Positions 16,281 through 17,685 of a stretch of DNA of 17,685 nt are shown here, in pieces. Positions within the stretch are counted from its first letter, which is position 1. Each line of letters starts with the position of its first letter. The position numbers were made by a program, and so were the translations under genes. The notes under the pieces were generated by a model. That model made no database searches. It was not told the DNA's origin and saw only the letters and a program-made list of their open reading frames with translations. This stretch comes from an uncultured Rhizobiaceae group bacterium (GTDB taxonomy: Bacteria > Pseudomonadota > Alphaproteobacteria > Rhizobiales > Rhizobiaceae): positions 1 through 17,685 of the forward strand of contig CALFBU010000323.1 of the NCBI GenBank assembly GCA_937951455.1. The letters are read 5' to 3'.

Positions 16281-16308
16281 TTGGACATGATATCATGCAA
16301 AATAATAT
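16281..16308 (+). promoter_or_regulatory. Candidate promoter with internal palindrome upstream of the methyltransferase-like gene
   Basis: TTGGAC (16281-16286), a 16-base spacer and TAATAT (16303-16308) form a plausible rightward promoter 35 bases before the ATG at 16344. A perfect 12-base palindrome CATGATATCATG (16286-16297) fills most of the spacer and could be an operator. The 16230-16343 gap separates divergent genes, so the palindrome may act on both. The regulator is not identifiable. Confidence 0.45.
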
Positions 16309-16343
16309 AGCCCTTGAAGTGCATTTTGACAGGTCATTTTAGC

Positions 16344-16976
16344 ATGGATGAATTTAGATATTTTTTAGGACTTGTGCTAATTGTCATCATGCCGGTGGTC
16401 ATCACCTTCTGGGTGGTTATTCATGGCGGATCAAAACAATGGCGCAAACGCAGTCCTGAAATGGCCTATTCATTTGCAGGCTTTTTTATTCTGGTAGTGA
16501 TACTTTTAGCATGGTCATATCGCATAAGTTTACTGGGCGCTGATCTGGGGTTAAACCTGCTGTTGTTTGTTATGGGAACTCTCATATACATCGCGTCGTA
16601 TGTGCTTTGGAAGCCTGTTAAGAAACATCTTGATTTCAAAACGTTTGCGGGTGTTCCCGAGGTCACCGATCAAAAGATAGAGCTTATTCAGGATGGGCCT
16701 TTTGCGATTGTCCGTCACCCAAGATATCTGATGGTTGCTATCGGTGTCGCCGGATGGTGCCTGATGAGCAATTATGCGGGCGCCTATTTAATTGGGCTGC
16801 TTTCGATAGCTGGACTATTCTTGATTGTTTGGCTTGAAGAAAGAGATCTCGTCATGCGATTTGGAGACGAATACCGTGCTTATCAAAAGCAAGTACCGCA
16901 ACTCATTCCAACGATAAGTGGAATGAAGAAATTCTGGACTGAAAACTTTAGAAGTTCAAATCAGGATAGCGATTAA
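16344..16976 (+). CDS. Isoprenylcysteine/phospholipid methyltransferase-like membrane protein
   Basis: A 210-residue integral membrane protein with about five hydrophobic segments. It carries the C-terminal signature of the ICMT/PEMT-like family: GPFAIVRHPRYL (Arg124-His125-Pro126), then a hydrophobic span and LEERDLVMRFGDEYRAYQKQVPQLIP with Glu165-Glu166. In the family these residues bind SAM and methylate lipid-like or prenylated substrates. The substrate here is unknown. I chose ATG 16344; the frame extends to a TTG at 16314 that would overlap the promoter region. The ribosome site is weak. Its last 29 bases overlap the convergent idi gene. Being beside carotenoid and bacteriochlorophyll genes makes an isoprenoid or quinone substrate attractive but unproven. 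Confidence 0.78.
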   Translation: MDEFRYFLGLVLIVIMPVVITFWVVIHGGSKQWRKRSPEMAYSFAGFFILVVILLAWSYRISLLGADLGLNLLLFVMGTLIYIASYVLWKPVKKHLDFKTFAGVPEVTDQKIELIQDGPFAIVRHPRYLMVAIGVAGWCLMSNYAGAYLIGLLSIAGLFLIVWLEERDLVMRFGDEYRAYQKQVPQLIPTISGMKKFWTENFRSSNQDSD

Positions 16977-17553
16977 GATAAATTCTGAACCACGGCGTAT
17001 AATCAGCAGGGTTCCTGGCCATATCTTTTTTCAAAGCTTCACCCGTAACCCATTTGATTTCGCAAACTTCTTCAGGGTTCAGGTTTTCTCGGATATCAGC
17101 TTTTTTGACATCAGCTCTGAACATGTGAACACGCTCACGCTCCCATAGCCCGCCACCGACATTGGCAGAATATTCAACGATTAGTTTTTCTTCAACCGGA
17201 ACCGAAAAGCCAAGCTCTTCCGTCAGTCTTCGGTGCGCAGCTGTTTCGATATCTTCTCCAAAATGGGGATGCGTACAACACGTATTTGCCCACTGGCCGC
17301 CGCAGTGATATTTTTCAAAGGCGCGTCGTTGGATTAGAAGCTCATCACCATCAAAGATAAATACAGAAAGCGCCAAATGATGTGCGCCTTCAATATGTGC
17401 CTGGATTTTCTCTATTGGATAGAGCGTATCGTCCGCATTAATGCCAGGGATCATGATAGGGGGATTAGTCGGCGACAAGTCACACGAATCCATAGCCTCT
17501 TGATCCGGGCCATCAGGCGCATCAGGTGTCAGGTATAAAACTTCATCTAGCAT
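16948..17553 (-). CDS. idi: Isopentenyl-diphosphate delta-isomerase, type I
   Basis: Interconverts IPP and DMAPP, balancing precursors for CrtE. It is a Nudix-fold enzyme. The catalytic cysteine is Cys93 in NTCCTHPHFGE, the acidic metal/catalytic pair is in WERERVH (Glu138, Glu140), and a Nudix-like RRLTEELGF follows. The closing TPWFRIYL matches alphaproteobacterial Idi. From ATG 17553 it is 201 residues, with an Asp/Pro-rich N-terminus. Known relatives start near an internal MIPG (Met34, ATG at 17454), but that codon has no ribosome site, so the start is uncertain. The only purine-rich site, GAGGAA, lies 19 bases before the first ATG. It is 30 bases downstream of hemA and probably in its operon. 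Confidence 0.93.
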   Translation of the reverse strand: MLDEVLYLTPDAPDGPDQEAMDSCDLSPTNPPIMIPGINADDTLYPIEKIQAHIEGAHHLALSVFIFDGDELLIQRRAFEKYHCGGQWANTCCTHPHFGEDIETAAHRRLTEELGFSVPVEEKLIVEYSANVGGGLWERERVHMFRADVKKADIRENLNPEEVCEIKWVTGEALKKDMARNPADYTPWFRIYLNRYPDLNF

Positions 17554-17583
17554 AACGGTATTCTTTTAAATATTCCTCAAAAA

Positions 17584-17685
17584 CTATGCAACTGCACGAG
17601 ATAGCGCACATTGTGACCAAAGCTCTGAAAGCGCGTCCACCAAATGCATAATGTCTTGCTCGGTATGAACAGGTGAAGGCGTAAT
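17584..17685 (-). CDS. hemA: 5-aminolevulinate synthase HemA (C-terminal fragment)
   Basis: The last 33 codons of a gene entering from the right edge, ending in TAG at 17584-17586. The peptide begins ITPSPVHTEQDIMHLVDALSE and ends ALSRAVA. It matches the C-terminus of alphaproteobacterial 5-aminolevulinate synthase, the PLP enzyme that condenses glycine and succinyl-CoA to start tetrapyrrole synthesis. The short length limits certainty, but the ITPSP-H motif and the context of a bacteriochlorophyll cluster make it likely. The idi start lies 30 bases downstream. Confidence 0.8.
   Translation of the reverse strand: MTPSPVHTEQDIMHLVDALSELWSQCALSRAVA

Overview
This window is the core of a purple-bacterial photosynthesis gene cluster. 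It comes from an alphaproteobacterium with a type-2 (quinone) reaction centre. The evidence is the classical order bchO-crtI-crtB / crtC-crtD / crtE-crtF-bchCXYZ-pufQBALM, the CrtC/CrtD/CrtF set for spheroidene- or spirilloxanthin-type carotenoids, PufL and PufM with all pigment and iron ligands, and a 5-aminolevulinate synthase (Shemin pathway). The DNA is moderately A+T-rich for this group. I cannot name the genus; a marine Hyphomicrobiales- or Rhodobacterales-like aerobic or facultative phototroph is only a guess.

Layout. Bases 1-632 hold the 3' part of bchO. Bases 686-3411 carry crtI, crtB and an unrecognised 48-codon membrane-protein gene on the + strand. Bases 3412-5869 carry crtC and crtD on the - strand, meeting the + strand genes with no gap. 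From 5967 to 15817 everything reads rightward: crtE, crtF, bchC, bchX, bchY, bchZ, a pufQ-like gene, pufB, pufA, pufL, pufM. This is the superoperon known from Rhodobacter, closed by a strong bidirectional hairpin terminator at 15840-15868. The right end (15891-17685) holds a small SCP2-domain gene (-), an isoprenylcysteine-methyltransferase-like membrane protein (+), idi (-) and the 3' end of hemA (-). No stretch longer than 300 bases lacks a gene; the longest gap is the 129-base pufQ-pufB leader, which is itself structured.

How the genes work together. Idi and CrtE supply geranylgeranyl-PP. CrtB and CrtI make and desaturate phytoene. CrtC, CrtD and CrtF hydrate, desaturate further and O-methylate the ends. 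HemA feeds tetrapyrrole synthesis; BchX/Y/Z and BchC carry out two late bacteriochlorophyll a steps. PufB/A (LH1) and PufL/M (reaction centre) bind the products.

Regulation visible in the DNA. TGT-N12-ACA palindromes (the PpsR/CrtJ operator) lie at all three promoter regions examined: before crtI, between crtD and crtE, and over the -10 of bchC. A 13-bp hairpin between pufA and pufL is the expected mRNA-decay barrier that raises LH1 over reaction-centre synthesis. Unusual features are the 48-residue protein after crtB, a 7-residue periplasmic insertion and acidic tail in PufL, a 24-residue C-terminal extension of LH1 beta, a short pufK-like reading frame before pufB, the absence of pufC after pufM, and the SCP2 and methyltransferase-like genes beside puf. 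I saw no mobile element, CRISPR array, tRNA or rRNA.
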